This document shows positions 1 through 8,241 of a stretch of 12,506 nt of DNA, piece by piece. Both the position numbers and the translations under genes were made by a program. The DNA comes from Dehalococcoidia bacterium UBA2160 (GTDB lineage: Bacteria; Chloroflexota; Dehalococcoidia; Lucifugimonadales; UBA1123), in assembly GCA_002328865.1 (NCBI GenBank), contig DCWO01000131.1, forward strand, positions 20,665-33,170, in the 5' to 3' direction. The stretch's first letter is position 1. Every line of letters begins with the position of its first letter. Under the pieces are notes generated by a model that saw only the letters and a list, made by a program, of their open reading frames with translations, was not told the DNA's origin and made no database searches.

Positions 1-1
1 C

Positions 2-2098
2 AACCACTGGTACAACAACAACCTCTCCTACCGCGCTCCCATCACGGCGCTGATCCTGGGTGGATGCTGTGGCGTAAACGGCGGAGGCATGAACCACTAC
101 GTCGGACAGGAGAAACTCACTCTGGTCGCGCCTTGGACCAGCCTGGCCTTCGCGCTGGACTGGGTGAAGCCGCCTCGCCGGCAGCAGTCACCTACCTGGC
201 ACTATGTCAACAGCGACCAGTGGCGCTACGAAGGCGACTTCACCGACTACGCCGCCGTGCCGCCCGACGCCAAATGGGCCAAAGGGCACGCGATGGATCT
301 AGAAGCGAAATCGGTCCGCTTGGGGTGGATGCCGTACTACCCGCAGTTCAATCGCAGTTCGTTGGACCTGGTGACGGACGCGGAGGCGGCTGGAGCTTCC
401 GACAATCAGGAAGTTGTCCAAAAAGTCGTCGAGCAACTGAAAAACAAAGAGACACGATTTGCGGTCGACGATCCCGACGCGCCGGAGAACTGGCCGAGGA
501 TCTGGATGATCTGGCGCGGAAACGCCATCCAGTCCAGCGCAAAAGGGTCCGAGTTCTTTCTGCGACATTACCTGGGCACCCATGACAACGTAACCGCGGA
601 AGAGAGGGCGGCAGGAAAAGTAAAGACCGTCGAGTTCCGCGAGCCTGCGCCTCGCGGCAAGATGGACCTGGTCGTCGACATCAACTTCCGCATGGACACC
701 TCGGCGCTGTATTCGGACATCGTCCTGCCCACGGCCTTCTGGTACGAGAAGAACGACCTGAATACAACCGACCTTCACTCATTCGTTCACCCTCTCGGGG
801 AGGCTGTCCCGCCGGTCTGGGAGTCCAAGACCGACTGGGAGATATTCAAGGCGTTCGCGAAGAAGGTAAGCGAGATGTCGAGCTTGGCGTTCGACGGGCC
901 GGTGAAGGACCTGGTTGCCACGCCGTTGGCGCACGACACTCCGGACGAACTTGCCCAGACTCAGGTCCTGGACTGGGCCGAAGGAGAGACCGAACCTGTT
1001 CCTGGAAAGACGATGCCGCATCTGGCGGTTGTCGAGAGGGACTACGCGAACCTCTACAACAAGTTCATCTCACTCGGGCCAAATGTGAAAACTGACGGAG
1101 TCACCGGCAACGGTGTTTTAGTCCCGGTCGCCGATCAGTACGACGAAATGTTGCAGAACCCGGTCGGCGGCTCACCCGATCCTCGTCACATGCGATGTGT
1201 CGAGTGGGGCGACGAAAAGTATCCCAGCGTGGAGGACGCGCTAGATGCGGCCAACGTGCTGTTGGCCATGGCGCCGGAGACGAACGGCGAAGTCTCCTAC
1301 GCGGCCTTCAAACACGAAGAAGAGCGCACGGGCTTGCAGCTCGCCGATCTGGCGGACGACGTCCGAGGGGTTCGCATGAACTTCCTCGACCTGACTCGCC
1401 AGGTGCGACGCACTCTCATAACCCCGTGCTGGACAGGGATGGTCAATGAAGGCCGCGCATACTCTGCCTGGTGCATCAACGTTGAGCGACTCATCCCGTG
1501 GCGAACGCTGTCGGGGCGTCAGCATATGTACGTAGATCATCCGTGGTACCTCGACTGGGGTGAAAACCTGCCGACGTACAAACCAAAACTGAATCCGTAT
1601 AAGACGGGTGACATTGTCAACAGTCCCGTGGACGACAATTGCCTTGTGCTCAATTACATCACTCCACACGGCAAGTGGAACATCCACTCCACGTACAAGG
1701 ACAACATCCGCATGCTTACGTTGTCGCGTGGCATGGACCCGTGCTGGATCAACGACAAGGACGCCGACAAGATCGGCCTCAAGGACAACGACTGGGTGGA
1801 GATGTACAACGACAACGGCGTCGTCGTCACCCGTGCCGCGGTTAGCTCACGGGTTCAACAGGGCATGTGCCTCTATTACCACGCTGTCGAGCGCACGGTC
1901 TACATTCCGAAGTCTCAAGTGCTGGGCGGAAAGCGCGCAGGCGGGCACAACAGCCTCACGCGAACCCGCATCAACCCGGTGCTGCTAGCCGGTGGGTACG
2001 CTCAGTTTACCTACGGCTTCAACTACTGGGGCCCCATCGGCATCTTCACTCGCGACACCCACATTGTGGTCCGCAAGATGGAGAAGCTGGAGTGGTGA
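2..2098 (+). CDS. narG: Respiratory nitrate reductase / nitrite oxidoreductase alpha subunit, C-terminal 698 residues (5' partial)
   Basis: This is the catalytic molybdopterin subunit that interconverts nitrate and nitrite at a Mo-bisMGD centre. The window opens inside the gene, already in frame. The first residues read NHWYNNNLSYR, followed by GVNGGGMNHYVGQEK and QWRYE, which are conserved NarG landmarks (E. coli has GGGWAHYVGQEKL). Visible residues 1-300 are the rest of the catalytic core, including the segment VLPTAFWYEKNDLNTTD. IPWRTLSGRQHMY lies near residue 500. The last ~150 residues form the C-terminal molybdopterin-dinucleotide-binding domain (NIHSTYKDN, LTLSRG, NDWVEMYN, GFNYWGP). 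Full NarG is about 1,240 residues, so roughly 540 are missing upstream, including the N-terminal FS0 cluster and the Asp Mo ligand. No frameshift is seen; the stop is TGA. Homology to NarG/NxrA is certain. The physiological direction (nitrate reduction or nitrite oxidation) is not readable from this fragment. Confidence 0.96.
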   Translation, partial: NHWYNNNLSYRAPITALILGGCCGVNGGGMNHYVGQEKLTLVAPWTSLAFALDWVKPPRRQQSPTWHYVNSDQWRYEGDFTDYAAVPPDAKWAKGHAMDLEAKSVRLGWMPYYPQFNRSSLDLVTDAEAAGASDNQEVVQKVVEQLKNKETRFAVDDPDAPENWPRIWMIWRGNAIQSSAKGSEFFLRHYLGTHDNVTAEERAAGKVKTVEFREPAPRGKMDLVVDINFRMDTSALYSDIVLPTAFWYEKNDLNTTDLHSFVHPLGEAVPPVWESKTDWEIFKAFAKKVSEMSSLAFDGPVKDLVATPLAHDTPDELAQTQVLDWAEGETEPVPGKTMPHLAVVERDYANLYNKFISLGPNVKTDGVTGNGVLVPVADQYDEMLQNPVGGSPDPRHMRCVEWGDEKYPSVEDALDAANVLLAMAPETNGEVSYAAFKHEEERTGLQLADLADDVRGVRMNFLDLTRQVRRTLITPCWTGMVNEGRAYSAWCINVERLIPWRTLSGRQHMYVDHPWYLDWGENLPTYKPKLNPYKTGDIVNSPVDDNCLVLNYITPHGKWNIHSTYKDNIRMLTLSRGMDPCWINDKDADKIGLKDNDWVEMYNDNGVVVTRAAVSSRVQQGMCLYYHAVERTVYIPKSQVLGGKRAGGHNSLTRTRINPVLLAGGYAQFTYGFNYWGPIGIFTRDTHIVVRKMEKLEW

Positions 2099-2177
2099 TT
2101 GTTCTGTTGAAACGAACGGTTGCGTCGCCACCCAGCGGTCGCACGGGAATGGCTGCGAGCTAGGGAAGGAGCAGCGA

Positions 2178-3692
2178 ATGGATATACGATCACAGGTTTC
2201 TATGGTGTTCCACTTGGACAAGTGCATCGGCTGCCACACGTGCAGCATCGCTTGCAAGAATATCTGGACCGACCGCGAAGGCACCGAGTACCAGTGGTGG
2301 AACAACGTAGAGACCAAACCAGGCACTGGCTACCCCACGCTGTGGGAGAACCAGGACAAGTACAAGGGCGGCTGGGAGCTCGACGAGGGTAAGAAGAAGC
2401 TGAAGCTGAAGCTCCAGGGCAAATGGGGAGCTTTGGGCAATATCTTCAGCAACCCGAACCTGCCCACCATGGACGATTACTACGAGCCCTGGACGTACGA
2501 CTACCAGAACCTCTTCAACGCACCCGAGGGCGATGACCAGCCCACTGCCCGCGCGATCTCGCTTGTCACGGGCAAGTTCATGGAGATCGAGTCGGGGCCC
2601 AACTGGGACGATGACCTGGGTGGGTCGCCGGTATACGCGTCCAACGACCCGAACCTCGAGAACGTAACCGATGAAGAACGAAGCCTGCTCAACGAAATCG
2701 AGCGAATGGTGTTCTTCTACCTCCCTCGCATCTGCAACCATTGCCTGAATGCGGGTTGTGTCGGGGCATGTCCGGCCGGCGCCGTCTACAAACGCGGCGA
2801 GGACGGCGTAGTTCTGATCAATCAAGAAAAGTGTCGCGCATGGAGAATGTGCGTCACCGGTTGCCCGTACAAAAAGACCTATTTCAACTGGTCCACCGGC
2901 AAATCCGAGAAGTGCATCCTGTGCTTCCCGCGTCTCGAGAGCGGCCAGCCCCCGGCTTGCTTCCACTCATGCGTGGGCCGCATCCGATACCTCGGGCTGT
3001 TGCTCTACGACGCCGACCAGATCGAAGATGCGACAACCGTTCCGGAGCGCGATCTGGTGAACGCCCATAGAAACATAATCCAGGATCCGTTCGACCCGGA
3101 GGTCATCGCCTCGGCGAAGGCGAACGGCCTCTCTGACCAGATGATCAAGGCGGCCCAAGACTCGCCGGTGTACAAGTTCGTGAAAACCTGGGGCTTGGCG
3201 CTCCCGCTCCACTCCGAATTCCGGACCATGCCGATGCTCTTCTATGTGCCGCCGATGCTGCCGGTTCTTGCCGGGATCAAAGACGGGCATTACGAAATCT
3301 CCGGCGTCAACACGGAAGGGCTTGTCCCTCTGTTAAGTTCGTTGGAGGAAGCCCGGATTCCTATCCGGTTCATGGCCAGCCTGTTCTCGGCCGGCAACGA
3401 AGAGATAGTCAAAGAGGTCTACCGGAAACTGATCGCAGTGCGAATCCACATGCGCTCAAAAACCGTCAACGACATTCCCGCGGCGGAAGCCGCACAGGCT
3501 TTGGCCCAGGCCGGGACGACCGCGGAAGAGGTCGAGGCCATCTACCGCCTGACCGCCCTCCCGACGTACCAAGAGCGTTTCGTCGTGCCGCCGATGGCCC
3601 GCGAAGTCGCCATCGAGCAGACGCTGGATCCCAGCCAACACAAGCCAGCGGCCGGTTTCGGGTTCCGGAAAGCGCCGCAGAGGAGGTGGTAG
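2178..3692 (+). CDS. narH: Nitrate reductase / nitrite oxidoreductase beta subunit, four-cluster iron-sulfur protein
   Basis: This 504-residue electron-transfer subunit carries electrons between NarI hemes and NarG. All cluster ligands are visible. C16, C19, C22 and C26 match the E. coli positions exactly. C186/189/194/198 and C246/249/261/265 complete two more groups, and the fourth is C219, W222, C225, C229. The Trp in CRAWRMC replaces a Cys, the hallmark of the [3Fe-4S] cluster in NarH, so the expected set is three [4Fe-4S] plus one [3Fe-4S]. E. coli NarH is 512 residues. The ATG at 2178 is chosen because GGGAAGGA (2163-2170) sits 7 nt upstream and the protein then starts MDIRSQVSMVFHLDKC, as in the family. 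The frame stays open upstream into narG, but that extension is not NarH-like. The 79 bp gap from narG is too short for an extra gene such as the nxrX of Nitrobacter. Confidence 0.97.
   Translation: MDIRSQVSMVFHLDKCIGCHTCSIACKNIWTDREGTEYQWWNNVETKPGTGYPTLWENQDKYKGGWELDEGKKKLKLKLQGKWGALGNIFSNPNLPTMDDYYEPWTYDYQNLFNAPEGDDQPTARAISLVTGKFMEIESGPNWDDDLGGSPVYASNDPNLENVTDEERSLLNEIERMVFFYLPRICNHCLNAGCVGACPAGAVYKRGEDGVVLINQEKCRAWRMCVTGCPYKKTYFNWSTGKSEKCILCFPRLESGQPPACFHSCVGRIRYLGLLLYDADQIEDATTVPERDLVNAHRNIIQDPFDPEVIASAKANGLSDQMIKAAQDSPVYKFVKTWGLALPLHSEFRTMPMLFYVPPMLPVLAGIKDGHYEISGVNTEGLVPLLSSLEEARIPIRFMASLFSAGNEEIVKEVYRKLIAVRIHMRSKTVNDIPAAEAAQALAQAGTTAEEVEAIYRLTALPTYQERFVVPPMAREVAIEQTLDPSQHKPAAGFGFRKAPQRRW
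3681..3686 (+). promoter_or_regulatory. Ribosome binding site that fixes the narJ start
   Basis: AGGAGG lies inside the last codons of narH and ends 8 nt before GTG at 3695. An in-frame GTG at 3686 overlaps this motif itself and so cannot use it. The site therefore favours 3695 as the narJ start. Confidence 0.75.
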
Positions 3693-3694
3693 CA

Positions 3695-4315
3695 GTGATC
3701 GACGACGCAGGACGCAGACGAGTGCTTCATCTGTTCGCCGATATCCTGGACTATCCGACTCAGGGGTTGGGCGAGCAGGTGGACGAATGCATGGTACTGG
3801 TTTCAGCCCGCAATCCCGAGGCGGCCGAAAGGCTGGGACGGTTCCAGGAGTACGTGGGTGAAAACACCAGCGGCCAGATGGAAGAGGTCTACTCCACAAC
3901 ATTCGATCTGGACCCAGTCTGCCACCCATATGTGGGCTATCACATATTCGGGGAGACGTACCAACGCAGCGCTTTCCTCGTGGGTTTGAAGGAACAATAC
4001 CGAACGTGCGACTTCGAGGTCGACGGAACCGAGTTGCCGGATCGCATCTCCGCTGTGCTGCGCTTCCTTTCCATCAGCCAGGACGCGGAACAGTACGACG
4101 TGATTGTCAACGAGGCAATGCTGCCGGCGCTTGCGAAAATGACTCGTGACGTCGAGCCGACCGAAGAAGAGATTGAGGACGAACAGCCGCTTACTGTAGA
4201 GCCCGTTTACAAAGACACGCTGCACGCGCTGCGGATGTTGTTGGAACCGGCGACGGTTCCGATGATCGCCCAGCAGGGTGTCGGCGATTCGATAGGAGGC
4301 GCCTCCGATGCTTGA
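3695..4315 (+). CDS. narJ: Nitrate reductase assembly chaperone NarJ (TorD/NarJ family)
   Basis: This 206-residue cytoplasmic chaperone is expected to bind apo-NarG and hold it for Mo cofactor insertion before docking on NarI. It is not part of the final enzyme. The sequence shows the NarJ pattern: an early helical segment with LFADILDYPTQGL, a central YSTTFDLDPVCHPYVGYHIFGE followed by R and LKEQYR, then PDRISAVLRFLS, and an acidic stretch (PTEEEIEDEQ) before the last helix with TLHALRMLL. E. coli NarJ is 236 residues, so this one is slightly short. The GTG start at 3695 lies 2 bp after the narH stop and suits the AGGAGG at 3681. The last 8 bp overlap narI, pointing to coupled translation. 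Confidence 0.9.
   Translation: MIDDAGRRRVLHLFADILDYPTQGLGEQVDECMVLVSARNPEAAERLGRFQEYVGENTSGQMEEVYSTTFDLDPVCHPYVGYHIFGETYQRSAFLVGLKEQYRTCDFEVDGTELPDRISAVLRFLSISQDAEQYDVIVNEAMLPALAKMTRDVEPTEEEIEDEQPLTVEPVYKDTLHALRMLLEPATVPMIAQQGVGDSIGGASDA
4295..4306 (+). promoter_or_regulatory. Palindrome containing the narI Shine-Dalgarno
   Basis: GGAGGCGCCTCC is a perfect 12 bp palindrome, one base before the narI ATG at 4308. Its left half is the narI ribosome binding site (AGGAGG, 4294-4299). In mRNA it could fold as a 4 bp GC-rich stem with a GCGC loop, or pair between transcripts, masking the SD. It lies inside narJ, so ribosomes finishing narJ would open it. The symmetry is seen directly; the regulatory role is inferred. 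Confidence 0.45.
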
Positions 4316-4985
4316 TCTAGTGCTTTTTGGGGCACTACCGTACGTCGCGGTCGCCCTCGCGATTGGGGTTGGCGGATACCGGTACGTCTACGACCGGTTC
4401 TCCTACTCAAGCTTCTCAGCCCAATTCCTGGAGAACCGCGCCCTGTTTTGGGGATCGGTGCCGTGGCACTATGGCGTGATCCTCATATTGCTCGCCCACG
4501 TTTTGGTCTTGCTGTTCCCTGGCGTCTGGAAGACGATCATTTCAGAACCGACGCGCCTCTACACCCTTGAGGTCATCGGTCTGGTCCTGAGCTTGTCAGC
4601 GTCCCTGGGGCTGCTGCTGCTCCTCGTGAGACGGTTGTTCGTCAGTCGCATAATGTCGGTGACGTCCACGATGGACTGGGTGCTGCTGTTGGTCTTGCTC
4701 ACTCAGGTGGCCTTGGGGTTCTACGTCGCTCTCGTATTCCGCTGGGGATCGGACTGGTACGTTCACACGGCAGTGCCCTGGTTGATTTCGTTGGTGAAAC
4801 TCGATCCCAAGCTGGAGTTCGTCACATCGCTTCCCTGGGAGATCAAGATACACATGCTGGGCGGGTTCGTCATTTTGGCTCTGTTCCCCTTCACCAGACT
4901 TGTTCACGTGATAACGTTGCCAATCACCTACTTGTGGCGGCCGTACCAGGTCGTGGTCTGGAATCGGGAACGCACCCAGTCGTAG
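4308..4985 (+). CDS. narI: Nitrate reductase gamma subunit, diheme cytochrome b membrane anchor
   Basis: This 225-residue integral membrane subunit exchanges electrons with the quinone pool (or, in nitrite oxidisers, a periplasmic carrier) and passes them through two b hemes to NarH. About five hydrophobic segments are visible (roughly residues 4-24, 50-70, 88-108, 122-144, 181-204), as in E. coli NarI (225 residues). Four His match the known heme ligands in identity and spacing: H54 and H64 (PWHYGVILILLAH), then H182 and H200 (IHMLGG...RLVH). The E. coli ligands are H56, H66, H187 and H205, giving the same 10- and 18-residue intervals. Its ATG overlaps the end of narJ by 8 bp, with AGGAGG at 4294-4299. 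No residue pattern here tells a quinol-oxidising NarI from an NXR gamma subunit. Confidence 0.95.
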   Translation: MLDLVLFGALPYVAVALAIGVGGYRYVYDRFSYSSFSAQFLENRALFWGSVPWHYGVILILLAHVLVLLFPGVWKTIISEPTRLYTLEVIGLVLSLSASLGLLLLLVRRLFVSRIMSVTSTMDWVLLLVLLTQVALGFYVALVFRWGSDWYVHTAVPWLISLVKLDPKLEFVTSLPWEIKIHMLGGFVILALFPFTRLVHVITLPITYLWRPYQVVVWNRERTQS

Positions 4986-5027
4986 CCTTGTGCGGCGCCC
5001 AGTCGGGACACGCGGTGACGATCTAAG

Positions 5028-6554
5028 TTGAATGAACGGAAACGTCCATACATCGTCCTGACGGTGAACACACTGGCGTTTACGGTGTGCTTCGCCGCCT
5101 GGATGATGTACGGAGTGCTCATCACGTTCCTGGTGGACAACCAGGTGTTCGACTGGGACAAGGCGCAGATGGGGTGGTTGATCGGCATCCCGGTGCTCAC
5201 AGGAGCAGTCGCGCGCTTGCCGGTGGGAATGCTGACCGACGCATACGGCGGACGAATCGTATTCGGGACACTTCTGTTCATTGCCGCAGTGCCCATGTTC
5301 ATGGTCAGCTTCGCGGACAGCTACGTTTGGTTCCTGCTCACAGGGTTGGGCTTCGGACTGTCCGGCGCCGCATTCGCGGTGGGCATCGCCTACACCTCCG
5401 TTTGGTTCAGCAGAGAGCGACAAGGAACAGCTCTCGGCATCTTTGGCGCCGGCAACGCGGGAGCGGCGCTCACCAGCATGGGGGCGCCGATAATACTCAA
5501 GGCGTTGACAGACGACGGCGCCAATCTTGACGGATGGCGGACCCTCCCGCAGATGTACGCGGCGTTGCTGGCAATCACCGGGGTCATATTCTTCGCATTA
5601 ACAACTACGAAGAAAGTTGAAAACATTCAGGGCCACACTATCACCCAGCGACTGGCTCCGCTCAGGAACCTGAGGGTATGGCGATTCGGTCTCTACTATT
5701 TTCTCGTCTTCGGCGGATTCGTCGCGTTAGCCCAATGGCTCGTTCCTTATTACGTCAGCACTTATTCCATGACGGTGGCCACAGCGGGGCTGATGGCCGC
5801 GATCTTCAGTCTTCCTTCTGGCGTCATCCGTGCGCTCGGGGGTTGGATGTCGGACAATTGGGGCGCCCGAACGGTCATGTATTGGGTGCTGGGGACATGC
5901 GTCATCAGCTTTCTCTTCTTGATAGTTCCTCGAATGGATATTCAGTCGCCCGGGGAGGGCATCACCGCTGCACGAAGTGGGACGGTGACCTCGGTTTCGG
6001 CCAGCGAGATCGTCGTGGATCAACGCTCGTACCAACTGAATCCGAAAAAACCCAACGCGTTGGCGGACCGGGAGAACGAGGGCGTTCTGGTTTTTCCCAC
6101 CTCCTCTTTCTGGCACGAGCCGGTGGTCCAGCCGGGCGACGAGGTGAGCAAGAAAGAGTTGCTTGCCCGCGGAGTCACCAACATCTTCTTTCAGGCGAAC
6201 GTGTGGATATTCACAGGCCTGGTCTTTGTCGCCGGCATCGCGATGGGGATAGGCAAGGCGGCGGTTTACAAGCACATACCGGATTACTTCCCCGACGATG
6301 TTGGCGTCGTGGGCGGGATGGTGGGAGTCCTGGGCGGCTTGGGCGGATTCGTCTGCCCGGTAATATTCGGCTATTTGCTGAGGGCCACCGGAATATGGAC
6401 AACCAGTTGGATGTTCCTCGCGATATTGTCGGCGATCTCTCTGGTGTGGATGCACCTTGTCATCCAACGCATGATGCGCAAGAGTTCGCCGGCTGTGGCC
6501 GAACGGTTCGAAGAGATGCCAAGAGTCGTGGCCTTGAACGAAGAACGAACGTAG
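5028..6554 (+). CDS. narK: NarK-type nitrate/nitrite transporter (MFS, NNP family) with a ~85-residue soluble insertion
   Basis: This 508-residue major facilitator protein probably moves nitrate or nitrite (H+ symport or NO3-/NO2- exchange). Candidate substrate arginines are R63 (ARLPVG) and R268 (IRALGGWMSD). A glycine-rich nitrate signature lies at 137-147 (GIFGAGNAGAA) and a second at 428-440 (VGGMVGVLGGLGG). Residues ~303-387 are not membrane-like. They read SGTVTSV, then EIVVDQRSYQL, then VQPGDEVSKKELLARG, resembling a small beta-rich barrel-sandwich (biotinyl/lipoyl-like) fold but without an obvious modified lysine. Membrane helices resume at ANVWIFTGLVF. The start is TTG at 5028, preceded by a weak GGTGA at 5014-5018; the nearby ATG at 5032 is out of frame. 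The gene lies 42 bp after narI and probably shares its transcript. NNP membership is firm; transport direction is not. Confidence 0.9.
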   Translation: MNERKRPYIVLTVNTLAFTVCFAAWMMYGVLITFLVDNQVFDWDKAQMGWLIGIPVLTGAVARLPVGMLTDAYGGRIVFGTLLFIAAVPMFMVSFADSYVWFLLTGLGFGLSGAAFAVGIAYTSVWFSRERQGTALGIFGAGNAGAALTSMGAPIILKALTDDGANLDGWRTLPQMYAALLAITGVIFFALTTTKKVENIQGHTITQRLAPLRNLRVWRFGLYYFLVFGGFVALAQWLVPYYVSTYSMTVATAGLMAAIFSLPSGVIRALGGWMSDNWGARTVMYWVLGTCVISFLFLIVPRMDIQSPGEGITAARSGTVTSVSASEIVVDQRSYQLNPKKPNALADRENEGVLVFPTSSFWHEPVVQPGDEVSKKELLARGVTNIFFQANVWIFTGLVFVAGIAMGIGKAAVYKHIPDYFPDDVGVVGGMVGVLGGLGGFVCPVIFGYLLRATGIWTTSWMFLAILSAISLVWMHLVIQRMMRKSSPAVAERFEEMPRVVALNEERT

Positions 6555-6600
6555 CCGAGCGATAGGATCGATCAAATCGACCGAACGGGGGATCAGGATA

Positions 6601-8016
6601 ATGAGCACCACAGAGCCTAAAACGATCGCGAGTTGGTGGAAACCTGGTTGGATCCAGGAATGGGACCCAGAGGACGAAAGTTTCTGGGAACGAACAGGCA
6701 AGAAGGTAGCCTGGAAGAACCTGGTCGTTTCCATCCCAGCGCTCCACTTGGCGTTTGCCACGTGGCTCCTTTGGAGCGCGGTCGTTGTGAACCTCAACAG
6801 CATCGGATACAACTTCACCGTGGGAGAGCTGTTCTGGCTCGCCGCCATACCGGGCCTGACCGGGCCGACGCTGCGGATACCGCACTCCTTCTTCCCCAGC
6901 AAGGCGGGCGGATGGCTCGTCCACGTCGTCAGCGTATCCTCGCTGCTGATACCACTCACATGGATGTTCCTCGCGCTCAAGGACCCCGACACGACCTGGG
7001 GCATATTCATGATAATAGGCGCGCTGTGCGGTTTTGGCGGAGGCAATTTCGCTTCGTCGATGTCCAATATCAGCTCGTTCTTCCCGACAAAACAGCAGGG
7101 GCTCGGACTCGGACTCAACGCCGGCCTCGGAAACCTGGGCGTCAGCTCGGTACAGTTCTTGACACGGTTCATCATCACTGCTGGGGTGTTTGGCGGCGTG
7201 GCGGGCGGCGCCGTGATGTACCAGGAAGGAAAGTTCGTAGACAAAGAATGGGTCTTCACCGCGGGAGGAACGGTGAAGGACATGTGGTTGCAGAACGCCG
7301 CATTCGTGTGGATCATACCTGCGGTCATCGTTCTGGTCGCGGCGATATTCTTCATGAACAGCCTCCGGGCGTTCAGCATGCCGATAAGCGAGCAGTTGAA
7401 GATATTCAAGTTGCGGCACAATTGGGTGATGACCTGGCTCTACACGATGGCCTTCGGTTCATTCATTGGGTACTCGGCGGCATTCCCTCTGACGATTAAA
7501 GTCGTCTACGGCGACCTGCCGGACGCCCCTGATGGACTTGCGCTCCAATATGCGTTCCTCGGACCGTTGCTTGGGTCGCTCATCAGGCCGATTGGCGGAT
7601 GGCTGTCGGACAAGTTCTCCGGCGCCAAAGTGACGCTCGCGGCGGGTCTTGGACTTATCGCCTCATCGTTGGCCGTCACCGCGTTCACCCACCCGGAGAA
7701 CATGGACAGCTTCCCGTACTTCCTGGCCGTGTTCCTGATCATGTTCACATGCACCGGGTTGCTGAACGGGTCTACGTTCAGGATGATCGGCGTAATCAAG
7801 CAGTTCACCTTCCAGACCCGGGGCCCGGTGCTCGGTTGGACGTCGGCGGTTGCTGCATATGGCGCGTTCATCATCCCAATGGTGTTCAAATCAGCGATCG
7901 AGGCCAGAGGAGCGCCTGATTTCGGGTTGTACTTCTTCGTAGCGTTCTACTCCGTGTCAATGGTTATCCTATGGTACTTCTATCTCAGGAAGAGTTCGGA
8001 GGAGTATGGAGCGTAA
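6601..8016 (+). CDS. narK2: Second NarK-type nitrate/nitrite transporter (E. coli NarK/NarU-like)
   Basis: This 471-residue NNP transporter is much closer to E. coli NarK than its upstream neighbour is. The soluble N-terminus carries the typical WDPEDESFWERTGKKVAWKNL. R92 (LRIPHSFF) and R329 (LIRPIGGWLSDKF) correspond to the substrate-binding arginines R89 and R305 of E. coli NarK. The nitrate signatures are GFGGGNFASSM with GLNAGLGNLGVS (about 144-182) and GWTSAVAAYGAF in the C-terminal half. The expected job is nitrate/nitrite antiport or nitrate-H+ symport linked to the cytoplasm-facing NarG. The ATG start has GGGGGA at 6587-6592, 8 nt upstream, and lies 46 bp after the first narK. Having a NarK1-like and a NarK2-like protein side by side is common in denitrifiers (sometimes even fused) and suggests a division of labour. 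It is the last gene before the hairpins at 8025-8077. Confidence 0.95.
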   Translation: MSTTEPKTIASWWKPGWIQEWDPEDESFWERTGKKVAWKNLVVSIPALHLAFATWLLWSAVVVNLNSIGYNFTVGELFWLAAIPGLTGPTLRIPHSFFPSKAGGWLVHVVSVSSLLIPLTWMFLALKDPDTTWGIFMIIGALCGFGGGNFASSMSNISSFFPTKQQGLGLGLNAGLGNLGVSSVQFLTRFIITAGVFGGVAGGAVMYQEGKFVDKEWVFTAGGTVKDMWLQNAAFVWIIPAVIVLVAAIFFMNSLRAFSMPISEQLKIFKLRHNWVMTWLYTMAFGSFIGYSAAFPLTIKVVYGDLPDAPDGLALQYAFLGPLLGSLIRPIGGWLSDKFSGAKVTLAAGLGLIASSLAVTAFTHPENMDSFPYFLAVFLIMFTCTGLLNGSTFRMIGVIKQFTFQTRGPVLGWTSAVAAYGAFIIPMVFKSAIEARGAPDFGLYFFVAFYSVSMVILWYFYLRKSSEEYGA

Positions 8017-8024
8017 GCGAGTAA

Positions 8025-8077
8025 ATCGCGACGCCGCGATCTCTGTTGGATGTTGGCCCAGCCTCTACGGTTGGGCC
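8025..8077 (+). terminator. Tandem hairpins closing the nar operon
   Basis: Two hairpins follow the narK2 stop within the 225 bp gap. The first is ATCGCG (8025-8030), loop ACGC, CGCGAT (8035-8040). The second is GGCCCAGCC (8055-8063), loop TCTAC, GGTTGGGCC (8069-8077), nine pairs including one G-U. No T-run follows, so intrinsic termination is not proven. They could be a weak terminator or a 3'-end stabiliser. The rest of the gap (8078-8230) holds nothing I recognise; it presumably includes the cyoE promoter. Confidence 0.5.
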
Positions 8078-8241
8078 TCCTAGACTGTGATATTGGGCAC
8101 GGATCTGAGATTAAGGCAGATTGCTGACGACAACTTCAAGACAGGACGATCGCCGCCATCGTGACGATTAGCATTATGCGGCAGTTTGCGCCTGTACCAA
8201 TGCCTGCTTCAGCCTGTTTCCGGGCGTAGCGAGGAGTAAGA

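Noticed and set aside
1992..2177. Upstream in-frame extension of narH from 1992
   Set aside because: It overlaps narG in another frame, does not look like NarH, and the ATG at 2178 has a good ribosome binding site and the family N-terminus.
3686..3694. Earlier GTG start for narJ at 3686
   Set aside because: This codon overlaps the AGGAGG that serves the GTG at 3695, and it would overlap the end of narH.
5727..7421. 564-codon minus-strand frame opposite the two narK genes
   Set aside because: It is an antisense shadow of two clear membrane transporters, and its translation has no family features.
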